Below are positions 1-13,780 of a DNA stretch of 64,000 bases, in pieces (the first letter of the stretch is position 1; every line of letters starts with the position of its first letter). Origin of the DNA: Eulemur rufifrons (lineage: Eukaryota > Chordata > Mammalia > Primates > Lemuridae); NCBI RefSeq assembly GCF_041146395.1, contig NC_091012.1, forward strand, positions 15,056,193-15,120,192, written 5' to 3'. The position numbers and the translations under genes are program-made. The notes below the pieces were generated by a model. The model was given only the letters and a program-made list of their open reading frames with translations, ran no database searches and was not told the origin of the DNA.

Positions 1-780
1 CATGTCTCTCATCCCATGGGAGTGTGCTATGAGCAACAAGAGAGCCAGAATCACTGCACATGGACACCCCCCCCTCTGCACCTGATACACTCCAGGCATC
101 CCAGGAAGCAATTTTGGCTTAAGGTTCTCATAGCTGTGTGACCACACTCCCTCCATAGCAACTGCCAAAGCACCTTGCACTGAGTGACTAAGCCTGCCTT
201 GGGCATCGGGGAGAACATTTCCAGCAAAAGCTGCACTGAGTGACTAAGCACACCTTTGGCAATGGGGTGCAAACTACCAGCCAAGCCTGCCTTGGAAAGT
301 GTATCTGGTGCTGCAACTCAGAGAGGAGGAGGGTGGCCTGGCACTCCCTCTTCCTGAGAGTGTTACAGGAAGACCATGGCCCCTTCTCGCCACCATAGCT
401 GATGCTGGAATTCTCTGTGCTGAGATGCCCAGCTCTCAGTGCTATGGGTGCTTTTTCACCTAGCTCAGCTTGTGATCTTCGCATTGACAGACACTTGGTG
501 CATCTGTCTGCTGACAGCACAGTCAACAGGATGAGAAGCATTGGGGAAGGGTCCCAGTTTCAAAATCAGGCAGTGAATGAAAGTTCGTGTCCATTGGGAG
601 GGTGGGGAGGAGAAAAGGAAAACAGTGGTCTGTCAATGTTCCCCCACCAAACCTCCCCTGGAGAACTACCATATTGGATTTTGCTGAACCAGGGAGAATC
701 AATTTGCATAAGTACTGGTTCCCATGGTAAATAAATACATCTGGTGCCTCTGTCTCAATTAGAGAAGCTGCCCAAAACAC
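1..780. other. Unidentified segment with short internal duplication
   Basis: This stretch is less AT-rich than what follows and has no convincing gene. A 17-base motif beginning GCACTGAGTGAC occurs at 177-193 and again at 233-249, each followed by a related CCTTnGGCAnnGGGG sequence, so a unit of about 56 bases is duplicated. It could be an old LINE-1 5' UTR on the minus strand or an LTR piece; neither is established. Confidence 0.4.
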
Positions 781-900
781 CACTCACTTTTTTTTTGAAT
801 TCTATAAATTTGTTTTATTTCATTTTGTTAATGTAAATTTATAATACAAATATATAAAAATATAATAAATTGTTACTATGAGTTTGGGGAAATAATCATT

Positions 901-1065
901 TTTTTTAATTTCAGCTTATTATGTGGGTACAAAAGTTCAGGTTATATATATTGCCCATGTCCTGCCCATACCCCCGAGTCAGAGCTTCAAGCATGTTCAT
1001 TCCCCAGACAGTGTGCATTGCATTCATCATGTAGTTATACCCCCATCCCATCATTAAGCATAATG
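901..1065 (-). mobile_element. LINE-1 3' end, 5'-truncated, antisense
   Basis: The plus strand begins T-rich and then reads the reverse complement of the lemur-type LINE-1 3' UTR (GGGTACAAAAGTTCAGG, then CCCCGAGTCAGAGCTTCAA, then CCCAGACAGTG). The same order recurs at 8690-8800 and 38520-38720, which are clearly LINE-1 3' ends. Only the last ~160 bases of the element are present. Confidence 0.75.
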
Positions 1066-1069
1066 TCAT

Positions 1070-2760
1070 CAAGGTTTATCTCTACTGTGCGTGTTATTAG
1101 ATTATTTGTTTTTTAAAGCTGAGAAATAATCCATTATTTCTAAGTTTCAAATTGTACTTATCCTTTCATTTGGTAAGGGAAGTTTGGGTTTCTTTCATCT
1201 ACTGGCCTTTGTGAATAATGATGAAATAAATATGAGTGTGAAGATACCTTTTTATTTTACAATATATGCAAGAGTTTATATTCGTGTTTCTTTCTGATTC
1301 ATTGGTCCAGTTTTCTGTCTTTCTGCCAGTAGAAAACTTCATTGACTACTGTAGCTTTTTCAATGTTTTAAAATGGGGAAGTATGGTACCAATAGCTTTG
1401 TTTGTCTTTTTGATGATTGTTCAGATCTTTGTGGTCTCTTGAGATTCCATATTATTTTTGGGTTTGCTGTTTCTCTTTTTGAAAAAATTAAATTGAGAAT
1501 TTGAAAGGAATTGCATTGAATCTGTAGACCACTATCGACATCTTCACAGCATTAAGTCTTCTTTCCTTGAACACGAACATGTTCAAAAGTGTGTTATTTT
1601 CATATATTTTTGAATTTTTCTGTGTTTCTTCTGTTAGTTATTTACAGTTTCATTCCATTCTGGTCAGAAATTAAAGTGTGCAAAATTTCAGTTTTCTAAA
1701 ATTGGGTAACACTTGTTTTGTGGCCAAACAGGTAGTTTTTTAGGAAGAATGTTTTATGAGGTATTAAGAAAATTGTATGTTCTATTATTATTCTGTAGAG
1801 TGTTCTCTATATATCTGTTAGGTCTAATTGCTCTACGGTGTTTTCAAATCTTCTATTTTCTTATTATTAATTTGACTGACTTTATTATTATTGAAAGTGG
1901 AATATCAAAGTATCCTATTATGTTGCTGTCCATTTCTTGCTTCAATTGTGTCAATATTTTCTTTATATATTTGTGAACCATGATGTGAGATAAAGATAGA
2001 TATCATATATATGTATTACTTTCATGGGTTCTCAGTGAATGACCTCTTTTTATATTAAATGTCCTTGTTTGTCTCTTGTGAAAGTTTTGGCCTAAAGTAT
2101 ATTTTATAAACTGTAACATTTTTCACTTCAAATATAATATGCCTAACATAATTTTGAACTCCACTGCTGTTATATGCTTAAGGTTTTCATGGTATATCTT
2201 GTTATATCCTGCCAGTTTTAGTCTATAGTTTTCACAAGATATAAAGTAAAGTCTCTTTAGAGAGAATATAGTTGGATTTTTTAATCCCTTTATTTAACTG
2301 TGTCTTCTGACTGGAAATACTGGTACATAAATATTTATATAATTTTCTCAAAGGGAAGGACTATAATTTCCCTAATATTAATCGTTTTATATAAATTTGT
2401 CACTATTTTTTCTTTGTTTCCTCTTTTTTTCTTCTACATTATGTGCCACTAATATTTAGGGACATATTTTGTTTCTTTGTCCAACTTCCTTTGTGTATCT
2501 CTATGAACATTTTCCTGATGTTCACAGTGAGAATTACCTAAAATCCTTTGAAGTTGCAAAATGCATTGAACTGATAACTACTCAACTACAGTTGCATAGA
2601 AAAATTCTTAATCTTTACACCTGCCCCCAACCTTATGATATTGATGTCAATAATTATGTCTTTTTACATTGTATATCAATTAATATATGGTAATGCTCTT
2701 TTTTAATTTTGTCTTTCAAATTTTATAGCATAAATAAATTTTTTTTACCATCATTATAAT
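1070..2760 (-). mobile_element. Old LINE-1 (L1M-type) fragment, antisense
   Basis: Antisense ORF2 landmarks are visible, including GGAATTGCATTGAATCTGTAG near 1509, the complement of the conserved ORF2 block seen sense-strand at 27372. Further along (1790-2000) comes text shared with the old LINE-1 at 15040-15700. The copy is strongly decayed and AT-rich. Both ends are approximate. Confidence 0.7.
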
Positions 2761-3246
2761 ACTGCAGAATTTTATTTTTGATATGTACACACCTTTCCGA
2801 GAGAGTTATGTAGTTATCATAGAAGACAGAAACCAGCTTGTGGAAAGGCCATAAAAAACGAGATGTATGGACATATGTGCCAATACTTTCATTCTCTTTT
2901 GAAAGGGAGTCCAGGAGATGGAATTTTACTACTAATGTGATTCCTCTATATCAGCGGTGAGGAAGGGCTTTGCTAGGTAAATGTAACAAACTTCCCTTCC
3001 AGTTCCATTTGGTTCTTGGTGTCATTCTCATATGGGGTGCTATGAACTATTAGCAGTTATGATTTCTCAAAAAGTCATGTTTGTAAGTATATTTTTAAGG
3101 TCATACATCTATCATGGAAATAAGACCATGGTATTCTATAGTGCTTTCTTGCTAATGTGCCTGGTATAGTTTCATATATTCAAATTGTGAAGTATATTCA
3201 CCTGAGTCTAGTTAGTGAGATACTTTGTTATTTTCATTTCTTTCAG
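2761..3246 (+). other. Intron-like sequence upstream of the zinc-finger exon
   Basis: No repeat or ORF is recognised. The segment ends in a pyrimidine-rich tract and AG (3233-3246, ...TTTCTTTCAG) directly before conserved zinc-finger-gene coding sequence, so it reads as the last intron of the ZNF locus. This argues that the ZNF copy is a genomic duplicate or decayed original and not a processed copy. Confidence 0.55.
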
Positions 3247-4693
<1,447 letters not shown>

Positions 4694-5965
4694 AAGTGAG
4701 ATAAATGTAATGACTATGGAAGTGCTTTCCCAAAGCATTAGCCATAAAATGCACAACAGTACTTATTCTGAAAGTAAACAATAATAATGTAGATCACTGA
4801 ACATACCTTTACTTCTATCACAGATCTTATTAGACATGAGAGAACTTACACTGAAAGAAACCCTCCAATATTTTCTCAAGCATTGCTCAACATCAGAAAA
4901 TTTTTAATAGATAGAAACCTTACAAATTTAATGAATGTGAAAAAAGATTTATTGAAAAGGTATATCTTAGAGAACAACACAGAATTGATACTTAAAACTA
5001 CTTTACATATATAATAAATTTTGGAACAGATTTAATCAAAAATCAAGTCTAAATAGATATCAGAGGATTCACAGTACAATGCGCTAAGGCACTAACACAT
5101 TCAACCATTTCTTTAAACCAGGTTGTTGATTATAGAGAATAATCCAGTTAAAATAGTTAGATAATTTATTTGTATGTCAGTTTGAAAAAAGAGAGAGGTT
5201 TTTTGAGAGTTATAGTTACATGTAAAATACACTTTCTGGTCAGGGTGGGGTGAAAATGTAACAAAGTATAATTTTTTGCATTTTTTGACAAGCAAATATT
5301 GATGTGATTCAACTCTCAAAGCAGTAGATGCTATGCTTAGTATATATGTGAATGTGTGTTTTTAATGGTAGCTACATCACAGTTATTAGAAGTCTTTCTG
5401 TATTAAGTAGGCATCATTCATGTACTTTTCCATGGAAAATTGAAATCACTGAAATGTAACATGTATGAAATGGAGAGGTGCTTTGTGGTTGACTTTTAAC
5501 AAACAGTATTTCAAGTGATGTATAATGTAGGTATGCAGACTAATATTCTTCTCATTATGATCAGAATGAAACAATTGCAATATTAGAAATAATTGTTTTA
5601 CTAATTGCAAATTACAATGATGAAATAGAGTGAATTTTGAAATACTTTTAGATTACATGTAAACTTAATTTGTTTTATTAAGTTAAAAAAGGTTTCTATT
5701 GTGTCAAACATGTTGTAGATTGAATGAAGTGTTATTTTGCCACTAATGTTAACCTGTCTGATGTTACTCAGAGTTGGAGGTAATGAATTGTAAAAATGTA
5801 CAATTGGTGACACACTAAAATGACATCATTTGTGATCCTTTTTTCTGTGCCTTTAAATTTCTAATACTTCAAAGTATAATGTTCCCAAAAGTTTTATTAT
5901 TTTTTATTATTTTTGCAATTACATTGTTACTGTAATGCTTATAATAAAGATTGTCCATTTAATGA
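4694..5965 (+). other. ZNF 3'-UTR-like region with decayed finger remnants
   Basis: After the TAA at 4691-4693 the sequence still shows eroded finger text: RHERTYTERNP-like near 4838-4864, a finger-like C..C block at 4918-4995, and another at 5030-5090. The ancestral array was therefore longer than the last open finger. A canonical AATAAA lies at 5943-5948 and may mark the old polyadenylation site. No other feature is seen. Confidence 0.55.
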
Positions 5966-7679
5966 AAAGCCATCCATTTCTGAACACTGAATGACTACTT
6001 GGTCCATTTTATTCTACATTTTTCTTTCAACATGCAACCTCTTTAGCCAGTAAAGCACAAATAAACACATTTTTTATTTACATGGAATCAAACATCCAAA
6101 TACATCATGGTTAAGATGAACTTTAGTTGTAATAGATTTACAGAGTAAGTAATTATGTTTGTGTGAATGTGGATGTATACCTATTTTGAAAAGAAAAGAA
6201 GAAATATTGGAAAAAATAGATTATTTCAAAAGTGTTGAGAATTTACTAGCGAACTAGAAACTTCAAAGATTCTAAAAGCAAAATTTTTTGCTTTATGTTG
6301 AATTAATTTGTTTAAAACCCTAAAGCTTCTGGTTCAGAACCTTCCCATGCCAGTCTTCTGTTCTTACATGCTTATTACTCATGCTAGGCCTGATGTATAA
6401 TTTTATTATTTCAAAGTTCATTAAGTATTCTTTATATGACATGCTCTTCAATTTGAAGAATGATTTTTATAAAATTTAATAGTGCTCATAAAATAATCTG
6501 AAGGTATGAGTAATTCCACAGTGTATCAAGTTCATTATATTTACTCAGCACATTCTATATTTTCCTTCTAATTTGGGGAGTGTATTGAAAGTACTTTTGG
6601 TCACTGTTTCTTTTACTTTTGGTCATTGACCTAATTGATTTATTGACTGTGTCAGCTAATTTGTTCAGGTAAACACTAAGAAGGATTTATAAATTATGGG
6701 GTTGTTTTGATATTTAAATAGAAGGAACAAGTACAGGACAGTGTTATGTATGTAATAGATGCTTTATAATTAGCAGTAAATATTTCTGTGGGAATGAGTT
6801 TGTGGCTCCAGGTAAGAGATTGAAAATGTGCAGGGTGAAAAAATGGCACTGATTTTGCATGTGGGGAGAAGAGACCTACAGAACAACCAACGCTTGGAAT
6901 TTATAAGTGGAAACTCTGCTTCTTTGATTTCATAATTTTCTCCAGTTTTTGCTATCTTTTTATCTTCATTCCCTGCTACAAATATATCTAAGCCATTCTT
7001 CTTTCTGCCTGTACTTGGACTATAACTTTCTCACTGTTGTACTCACCCCCTGCCAGTTCACACAGTACTTTAAAAGTTCTGATGAGAAGTGCAGAATTTT
7101 TTAATTTGGTGAAAAAAATAATTTAGAGAGTTTGAGGCCATTTATAGGTTATACATGCAGCATTCTGATTACTTAAGATTAGAGAGATTCAGTGTCCTAA
7201 GCTAAAAGTAAGAGCCTTAAAGTACAAAGAAAGATAAACAATTCTGAATGCCAGAGGATTAAATCAAGAACTCAGTATTGTTTGCTTTGTAAAGGCAAAA
7301 TGTTATTAGATCCTAACATATAGTGTCATAAATATGAAAATAATTAAAATAAGGAAAGCATTAATAAGTGTGTGATGTATATGGTAAGCACTATATAAAG
7401 AAACATCAGAACTTGGCCATCTTTTAATAGAGAGTTTAGGTAAATGAAGAAGTTTGAATTTAATTTTCTATCAATTACTTATAGTACAACATATGTATCC
7501 ATCTAGAATCTACTTATGAGTGTGTATTTTCAGTGTATTTTTAGAATTTAATAGAATGATTTCTGTGGATTTAAAATTTGGAATAATCTTTCTTTACCTG
7601 ATATTTCAATCTTAGAGAATTTATTTTACATGACTTTATTTCAGTTCGTACAGTACATAGTACACAGTTTTCATTTTCA
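5966..7679. other. Unassigned AT-rich intergenic DNA
   Basis: No repeat family, RNA gene or plausible coding region could be recognised by eye on either strand. Short ORFs here are chance. Confidence 0.5.
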
Positions 7680-7945
7680 GTCATCTAACTGTGGCCAACA
7701 ATTTGGTCATTCTCTCTAGAGGAATCTCGGATCATGGCAGCTTTTTGATTGAGAATTTCATCAGTGATTTGGCATGCAATCTTCTTTTCTGTGCTGACAG
7801 TGGCCAGAGGTGGGACAGTGAGCACTACATATCTCTTTATTGTCTTCCATACCATAATCATCAACGCCAAGAAGTCCAGTTGTCCTTAGCTTCAAATAAA
7901 AGCATTAAAGCCCTTTTCATGTTCTGTGCTGGATTCTGAATCTGG
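7680..7945 (-). other. Possible exon or processed-pseudogene remnant, unidentified
   Basis: On the minus strand a 61-codon open frame (7870-7685) reads with balanced composition (TVPPLATVSTEKKIACQ..., then ENDQIVGHS). Its complexity is higher than in the surrounding AT-rich DNA. No family is recognised, and upstream frames are interrupted. It could equally be chance or UTR-like sequence. Confidence 0.25.
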
Positions 7946-8220
7946 TGGTAAATATCAGAGTTCCCTTGCTTATGACTGACAAATAGAATGACAAAAACAG
8001 CACTAAAGCTCTATATTTTTGAAACTGTTCAGTTAAGCTCATGACAAAGATCCAGGCTCAGCATTTAGAACAATGCTATACTTCAAAGATTTTTATTGAT
8101 TTTTTTAATTGACTGATAACCTTATATGTATTTATCATGTAAAATGTGATGTTTTGAAATATATATACATACACACACACCCATTGTCTAATGCTTATTC
8201 TAGCTAATTAACAGATGCTT

Positions 8221-8558
<338 letters not shown>

Positions 8559-8633
8559 AACAGATGCTTTAATTCTCATAGTCATCACCTTTGTGGTGAA
8601 GAACATTTATCATTGACTGTCTCAGCATATATG

Positions 8634-11192
8634 TTTTTTTTTAATTTTATTTTTTTTTATTCTTATTTCAGCATATTGGGGTAAAAATTTAAGGTTACGT
8701 ATATTGCCCTTACCGCCCCCTCCCGGAGTCAGAGCTTCAAACGTGTCCATCCCCTAGACAGTGAGCGTCACACTCATTATATATGTATACACCCATCCCC
8801 TCCCCCACCCACATCTGCCCGACACCCGATTAATGTTATTCCTAAATGTGCTCTTAGGTGATGATCATTGAAACCAATTTGATGGTGAGTACATGTGGTG
8901 CTTATTTTTCCATTCTTGTGATACTTCACTTAGTAGAATGGGTTCCAACTCTTTCCAAGAAAATACAAGAGGTGCTATATCACCATTGTTTCTTATTTTG
9001 AGTAGTACTTCATGGTATACATATACCACATTTTATTAATCCACTCATGTATTGATGGATGGGCACTTGGGCTTTTTCCACATCTTCGCAATTGTGAATT
9101 GTGCTGGTATAAACATTCAGGTGCAGATATCTTTGTTATAGAATGTCTTTTGTTCTTTTGGGTAAATGCCCAGTAATGGGATTCCTGAATCAAATGGTAG
9201 GTCTACTTGTATCTGTTTAAGGTATCTCCATACTGCTTTCCACAGAGGTTTCACTAGTTTGCAGTCCCACCAGCAGTGCCTGAGTGTTCCTATCTCTCTG
9301 CATCCACACCAACATTTACCTTTTTGGGACTTTTTGATAAAGGCCATTCTCACTGGAGTTAAGTGATATCTCAGTGTGGTTTTGATTTGCATTTCCCTGA
9401 TGATTAGAGATGTTACAGGTTTGTTTCATGTGTTTTTTGGCCATTCTTCTGTCTTCTTTTGAAAAATTTCTGTTCATGTCCTTTGCCCAATTTTTGATAG
9501 GTTGTTTGATTTTTTCTTGCTGATTTTCCTGAGTTCTAAATAGATTCTAGTTATCAGTCCTTTGTCAGATGTGTAGCATGCAAAAACTTTTTTCCATTCT
9601 GTAGTTTGTCTATTTACGCTCGTGACAGTTTTTTTTTTTTTTTTTTGGCTGTGCAGAAGCTTTTTAATTTAATAAGGTCCCATTTATTTATTTTTGTTGT
9701 TGCTGTGATTGCCTTTGGGTCCTTCTTCATAAATTCTTTGCCTAGGCCAATGTCTATAAGAGTCTTTCCCACATTTTCTTCTAGAATTCTAATCATTTCA
9801 CACTTAAGGTTTAAGTCTGTTATCCACTGTGATTTGATTTTTGTGAGAGGTAAAATGTGTGGATCCTGTTTCAGTCTTCTACATGTGGCTATCCAGGTTT
9901 CCCAGCAGCATTTATTGAATAAGGATTCTTTTCCCCAGAGTATGTTATTGTCTGCTTTGTCAAATATTAGATGGCTACATGAGGATGGTTTTATATCTGG
10001 ATTCTTGATTCTGTTCCACTGGTCTGTGTCCCTGTACTTGTGCCAGTACCAAGCTGTTTTAATAACCACAGCTTTGTAGTATAGCTTGAAGTCTGGTAAA
10101 TTAATACCTCCCATTTTGTTCTTATTGCTTAAAATTGATTTTGCTAAATGGGGTCTTCTCTGGTTCCATACAAAGCATAAAATTATTTTTTCTATATCTG
10201 TGAAAAATGATGTTGGTAATTCAATAGGGATTGCATTGAATCTGTAGATCACTTTGGGTAGTATGGACATTTTAACAGTGTTGATTCTTCCAATCCATGA
10301 GCATGGTATGGTTTTGCACCTATTTACATGTTCTGCAATTTCCTTCCTCAGTGTTTGATAGTTCTTCCTGTAGAGGTCTTTTACCTCCTTAGTTACATGT
10401 ATTCCTATGTTTTTTTACTTTCTTTGTTGCTATTGTAAAGGGTATTGAGTCTTTGATTTGGTTCTCTGTTGACTGTTATTGGCATATATGAATGCCTCTG
10501 ATTTGTGTGTATTGATTTTGTATCCTGACACTCTACTGAATTCATTTATCAGTTCCACAAGTCTCTTGGTTGAATCCTTGGGGTTTTATAGATATAATAT
10601 CATATGATCTGCAAAGAGTTAGAGTTTGATCTCTTCTGTCCCCATTCGGACACACTTCATTCTGCTCTCTTGCCTGATTGCTCTCACAGGGACTTCCAGC
10701 ACTATGCTGCATAGCAGTGGGGACAGTGGGCAACCTTGTCTGGTTCCAGTGCTGACTCAGAAGGCTTTCAATTTTTCCCCATTCGGTATGATGTTGGCTG
10801 TGGGTTTTTCATATATGGCTTGTATGATTTTTAGGTAGGCTCTGTCTATGCCTATTTTGTTAAGCATTCTGATCATAAAAGGGTGTTGAAGTTTTTCAAA
10901 TGTTTTTTCTGCATCTATGGAGAGGATCATATGGTCTTTGTTTTTGCTTCTATTTATGTGGAGCATTACATTTATAAATTTGTGTATATTGAACCCTCCC
11001 TGTGTCTCTGGGATGCAACCCACTCGGTCATGATGGATTATTTTGTTGATAAACAGCTGGATTGGATTTGCTAGGATTTTATTGAGAATTTTTACATCTA
11101 TATTAATGAGGGATATTGGTCGGTGGTTTTGTATTTTTGTTGCATCCTTTCCTGGTTTTGGTATTAGAGTTATGCTGGCTTCAGTAATACTG
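8634..11192 (-). mobile_element. LINE-1, 3' part of a 5'-inverted insertion
   Basis: A T-rich start is followed by the antisense lemur LINE-1 3' UTR (8680-8830), then antisense ORF2 from its C terminus back into the reverse transcriptase domain. The minus strand encodes recognisable ORF2 blocks: a 218-codon stretch at 10270-9614 and the [12 protein letters not shown] block near 11160. ORF2 is interrupted by stops and shifts, so it is not functional. A poly-T run of about 18 at 9629-9646 has expanded inside ORF2. The inverted 5' part of the same element lies immediately downstream. Confidence 0.9.
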
Positions 11193-11578
11193 TGCATATA
11201 CTCAGATCACAATGGAAAAATAGAAATCAACCCTAATAGAAATTCTTGTTTCTACTCAAAGTCATGGAGGCTAAACAACCTCTCCTGAACGATCATTTCA
11301 TAAATGAGGAAATCAAGATGGAAATCAAAAGATTCTTTGAACTAAATGACAAAGGAGACACAAGTTATCAAAATCTGTGGGACACAGCTAAAGCAGTCCT
11401 GAGAGGAAAGTTTATTTCCATAAATGCCTCTATCTAAAAGACACAAAATTTACAAATGGACAACCTAATGAATAGACTCAAAGAGCTGGAGAAAGAGGAA
11501 CAGACTGACCCCAAACTCAGCAGAAGGAGTGAAATTAATAAGATGAAATCAGAACTAAATGAAGTGAACAACAGGCAA
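11193..11578 (+). mobile_element. LINE-1, inverted 5' part of the same insertion
   Basis: At about 11190 the LINE-1 switches strand. The plus strand now reads ORF2 just after the endonuclease domain ([31 protein letters not shown]), homologous to 25590-25955 in the full-length copy below. The antisense part ends at the equivalent of about 26440, so roughly 480 bases of LINE-1 are missing at the junction. This arrangement is the signature of twin priming during target-primed reverse transcription. Confidence 0.88.
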
Positions 11579-12884
11579 TTTTAAATTGATCAAAATAAAG
11601 TGATAAAAGATAAATGAAAATAACAAAATGGAACATAACCACAGAATGTGCAGTCATTTATAAGGTAATACTCCAATATTACAATCACATTTTTGTCCTA
11701 CATTTGAAAATTTACCTGAAATGGAAAAGTTGATGGAATAACCACCAAGAGAAAATATTTCAAATATAGTATCTTTAAACACAGACTAGTGAAGTATATT
11801 CTAATGACACAATAATGGCAAAGATATATCAAACTACATTAAGTAGTTTTGTTTTGTACTACTACTGGTATTATTTTGAGACACATAAGACAAATTGGTA
11901 AGTAATTATACTGATATTATCAAAAACAAGATTTTCAGGAAAAGATAAAATATTTTAAATAGATAGAAACAATGAATTTAAGTAAAAATTCTATAATTTT
12001 AATTTGAATTAGAAATATAAAATTATAGTTTATTTTTCTCTTTCTAGGAAAAGCATAGTTATTAACTCTCTGTTGCAAAAAACATAAAAGCCATGCTAAC
12101 TAGTAGCAGTGAGAACCAGAGTTTCCCAAAAGTTGTCTTTAGATATAATTCTCAGGTAAATTAACTATGATTTCTAAAGAAATGCTAACAATAGTCCTAA
12201 AACATATTCTTCTTCAGAAAGCAAGAGAGATATCAAAGAGTAATGAGGTCAAGTGAAAAGGAAGCAAGAGTACCTGAAGTAGTTCCACTGGATAAAATTT
12301 GGACACTTTGAGCATCAAAAAATACAATAATTGAAGCGTATTGAAACATCCAGATTTTAAGAAACTTCTCATTTCCTAACAATCTCTCTTCCCATAAATA
12401 ACATTATTCACCACTGGAGGAATACATATACTGCCTCTGTAATATGAATTTCATTAGTGTAACCAAAATTGTTACAAAAAGTTTTCATTATAAAATGCAG
12501 AAGTAATAACAGAAATCACAATCATCATTTTTCCTTCCTTGATGAAATCATGGATCCGGCCAAGGATCATCAGTGCCTCATAAATATTGGAGGTCGCCCT
12601 CGCCCCTGCTGGGGGCACTGGGATTGGAGAGATGACATAGGCAGACAGCAGACAGGACGGAGCACTTGAACTCGAACTCTGTGCTGGGAGCGGTCCCACA
12701 CCTCGTTTTTCTATTTGTTGTTGTTTTGTTTTGTTATTTATTATGATTATTATTATTACGAAGTTTCATTCTTCAGCAAAAAGGAAAGCCAATAAACTTT
12801 TTGTATTTATGAACAAAATATTCACAACAGGGCAGTTAAGATGTGATTAGAACAAAAAATCAAGCACTTTAATTTTTTTAGGTG
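11579..12884. other. Unassigned DNA with a small GC-rich island
   Basis: Mostly AT-rich with no recognised repeat. The exception is 12540-12715, which is GC-richer with several CpGs (GGATCCGGCC, GGTCGCCC, GAGCGGTCCC). Its minus strand is open for 75 codons (12699-12472) without a recognisable family. It might be an exon, a piece of a retroposed transcript or an LTR fragment. It is followed by A/T simple sequence. Confidence 0.35.
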
Positions 12885-13575
12885 TCAGATGAGTTTGTCA
12901 AATGATTTTCCGTATCTATAAAAATTATATAATTTTTATTCCTTCTGTTGATGTGTTCTGTCACATTTATTGATTTGCATTTGTGAAATCATCTTTGCAT
13001 CTCTGGGATAGATCCCACTTTATTATAGTGTATGGATTTTTTAATGTGATTTTGAATTTGGTTTGCTAGTATATTATTGAGGATTTTTGCATCTGTGTTC
13101 AATAAAGATACTGGCTGTGGTAATGCTGGCCTCATAAAGTGAGTTTGGAAGTGGTCCCTCCTACTCAATTTTCAGAAGTTTGAGGTTTGGCATTGATTCT
13201 TTAAATATTTGGTGCAATTCAATAGTGAATCCATTTGGTCCTGGGTTCTTGCTGGGAGATTTTTGATTACTGATTTAATCTCTTCATGGAAGACAATTTT
13301 TCCACAGAAAGCCAGGGGCTGTGGAGCTCAGGCTATGATGCGTGGCACGGTTCTTAACAGGTCACACACCAGTTCTGGGCTGCCGCCTCGGGGTCAGTAA
13401 CAATAGCTTTGCAATATAATCGTTTTCATGTCTGTAAAATTAGTAGTAATATCTCCTCTTTCATTTGTTATAGTACTAATTTGAATCTTTGAGTTCTCTC
13501 TCTCTCTCTCATCAATCTAGCGAAAAGTTAGTAAATTTTGTTGATCTTTTCAAAGAAACAACTTTTATGATATCA
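12885..13575 (-). mobile_element. Old LINE-1 ORF2 fragment, antisense, interrupted
   Basis: Antisense reverse-transcriptase text of an old LINE-1 is recognisable (TTGATTTGCATTTGTGAAATC, then GGATTTTTGCATCTGTGTTC, then CCATTTGGTCCTGGG). It is interrupted at 13288-13402 by a MER1-like insertion and resumes with AATATCTCCTCTTTCATTTG. A short (TC)n run lies at about 13495-13512. Confidence 0.75.
13288..13402 (-). mobile_element. MER1-like hAT-Charlie fragment, internally deleted
   Basis: The segment starts GGAAGACAATTTTTCCAC and ends in a block related to CGGTTCTTAACAGGTCAC...CTGCCGCCTCGGGG. I recognise these as the two end regions of the non-autonomous MER1 (Charlie) DNA transposon, with most of the interior missing. 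It sits inside the old LINE-1, so it is younger than that element. Terminal duplications are not clear. Confidence 0.6.
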
Positions 13576-13780
13576 GATCTCACAATTAAGTCTTTAATCC
13601 ATCTTGAGTTAATTTTTGTATATGGTGAGGGATAGTAGTTCAGTTTCATTTTTCTGCATGTGGTTCTCCAAGTTTCCCAGCACCATTTATTGAATAGGGC
13701 ATCGTTTCTCAGTGTTTTTGTCTGCTTTGGTGAAAATCAGTTGGTTGTAGCTATATGGCTTTTTTTCTGTATCTAAACAT
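13576..13780 (-). mobile_element. LINE-1 ORF2 C-terminal fragment, antisense
   Basis: Antisense ORF2 text (TTTAATCCATCTTGAGTTAA, then CTCCAAGTTTCCCAGCACC, then ATTTATTGAATAGGG) is homologous to 53150-53260. It comes from further 3' in LINE-1 than the fragment just before it, so the order is inconsistent with a single element and this is a separate piece or a rearrangement. Confidence 0.65.
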
